A stretch of DNA of 5,146 nucleotides from RGIG4140 sp045532865 (GTDB taxonomy: Bacteria; Pseudomonadota; Alphaproteobacteria; CAAHEQ01; UBA3637). The notes beneath the pieces were generated by a model that ran no database searches, was not told the origin of the DNA, and worked only from the letters and a program-made list of their open reading frames with translations. The stretch covers positions 1 to 5,146 of the forward strand of contig JAZSGT010000054.1 of NCBI GenBank assembly GCA_045532865.1. Direction: 5' to 3'. Each line of letters opens with the position of its first letter. Position 1 is the first letter of the stretch. The position numbers and the translations under genes are program-made. Below, one piece after another: positions 5,109 to 5,146 of this stretch.

Positions 5109-5146
5109 TTTTTTGACTCATACCAAAGGGCGAGGTTAAAAAATAA
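5109..5146 (-). repeat. Leader B, copy 3 (cut by window end)
   Basis: Matches 4745-4782 base for base up to the end of the window, including the ATG at 5121 of the A2 frame. The array therefore extends beyond the window. Confidence 0.85.

Larger units (their letters stand above)
4615..5146 (-). repeat. Tandem array of leader-plus-body cassettes
   Basis: Read on the minus strand, three units follow each other: leader B3 plus body A2 (5146-4991), leader B2 plus body R (4985-4796) and leader B1 plus body A1 (4795-4628). A remnant of a fourth leader, TTTTGGACACACA (4627-4615), sits directly before the tail operon. Leaders are near-identical; bodies come in two types. There is no ORF above 60 codons and no transposase. 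I see no known element family in it. The window ends within B3, so the array may continue. Confidence 0.75.

Overview
This window looks like part of a tailed-phage or prophage genome: a tail-fibre (host-recognition) gene block bordered on both sides by structured repeats. The coding DNA is AT-rich and the proteins resemble tail-fibre parts of phages of Gram-negative bacteria. An alphaproteobacterial or other proteobacterial host is my guess, but nothing in the window (no tRNA, rRNA or housekeeping gene) fixes the taxon.

Layout from left to right. (1) 1-279: a strongly G/T-rich, low-complexity stretch with a palindrome-headed direct repeat at 1-41 and 235-275. (2) 355-458: four perfectly spaced 26-bp tandem repeats, each with a purine-rich Shine-Dalgarno-like core, running straight into a long hairpin (455-529). 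(3) 583-699: a diverged structured element ('L'). On the minus strand it supplies a terminator-like hairpin for the gene block. (4) 726-4580: four tightly packed genes, all on the minus strand. In transcription order they are a 225-aa tail-fibre protein (4580-3903), a 111-aa Ig-like small tail protein (3888-3553), a 135-aa coiled-coil tail-associated protein (3536-3129) and an 800-aa propeller-like putative receptor-binding protein (3128-726). All four have good Shine-Dalgarno sites, and the spacing (14 bp, 16 bp, then TAA directly followed by ATG) indicates one operon with translational coupling. (5) 4615-5146: a tandem array of three cassettes read on the minus strand. Each starts with a near-identical leader of about 51 bp ('B') and continues into a body that is either 'A' (twice, almost identical) or 'R' (once). 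The window ends inside the third leader.

The fibre genes probably act together at the tail tip: the 225-aa protein has a generic tail-fibre N-terminal part, the two small proteins look like connectors or chaperone-sized partners, and the 800-aa protein is the likely adhesin.

The most interesting signal is the family of structured elements. R (right side, minus strand) and L (left side, plus strand) share a 27-nt block with 23 identities although the block sits in different reading frames. A and L share a second core (GTGTACGG, ACAAAAAG and a GGGC/GCCC hairpin). The elements therefore bracket the tail-fibre operon in inverted orientation. This suggests a repeated RNA or DNA element, possibly one that helps exchange or insulate the fibre module. 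No integrase, reverse transcriptase, CRISPR array, tRNA or rRNA was seen.
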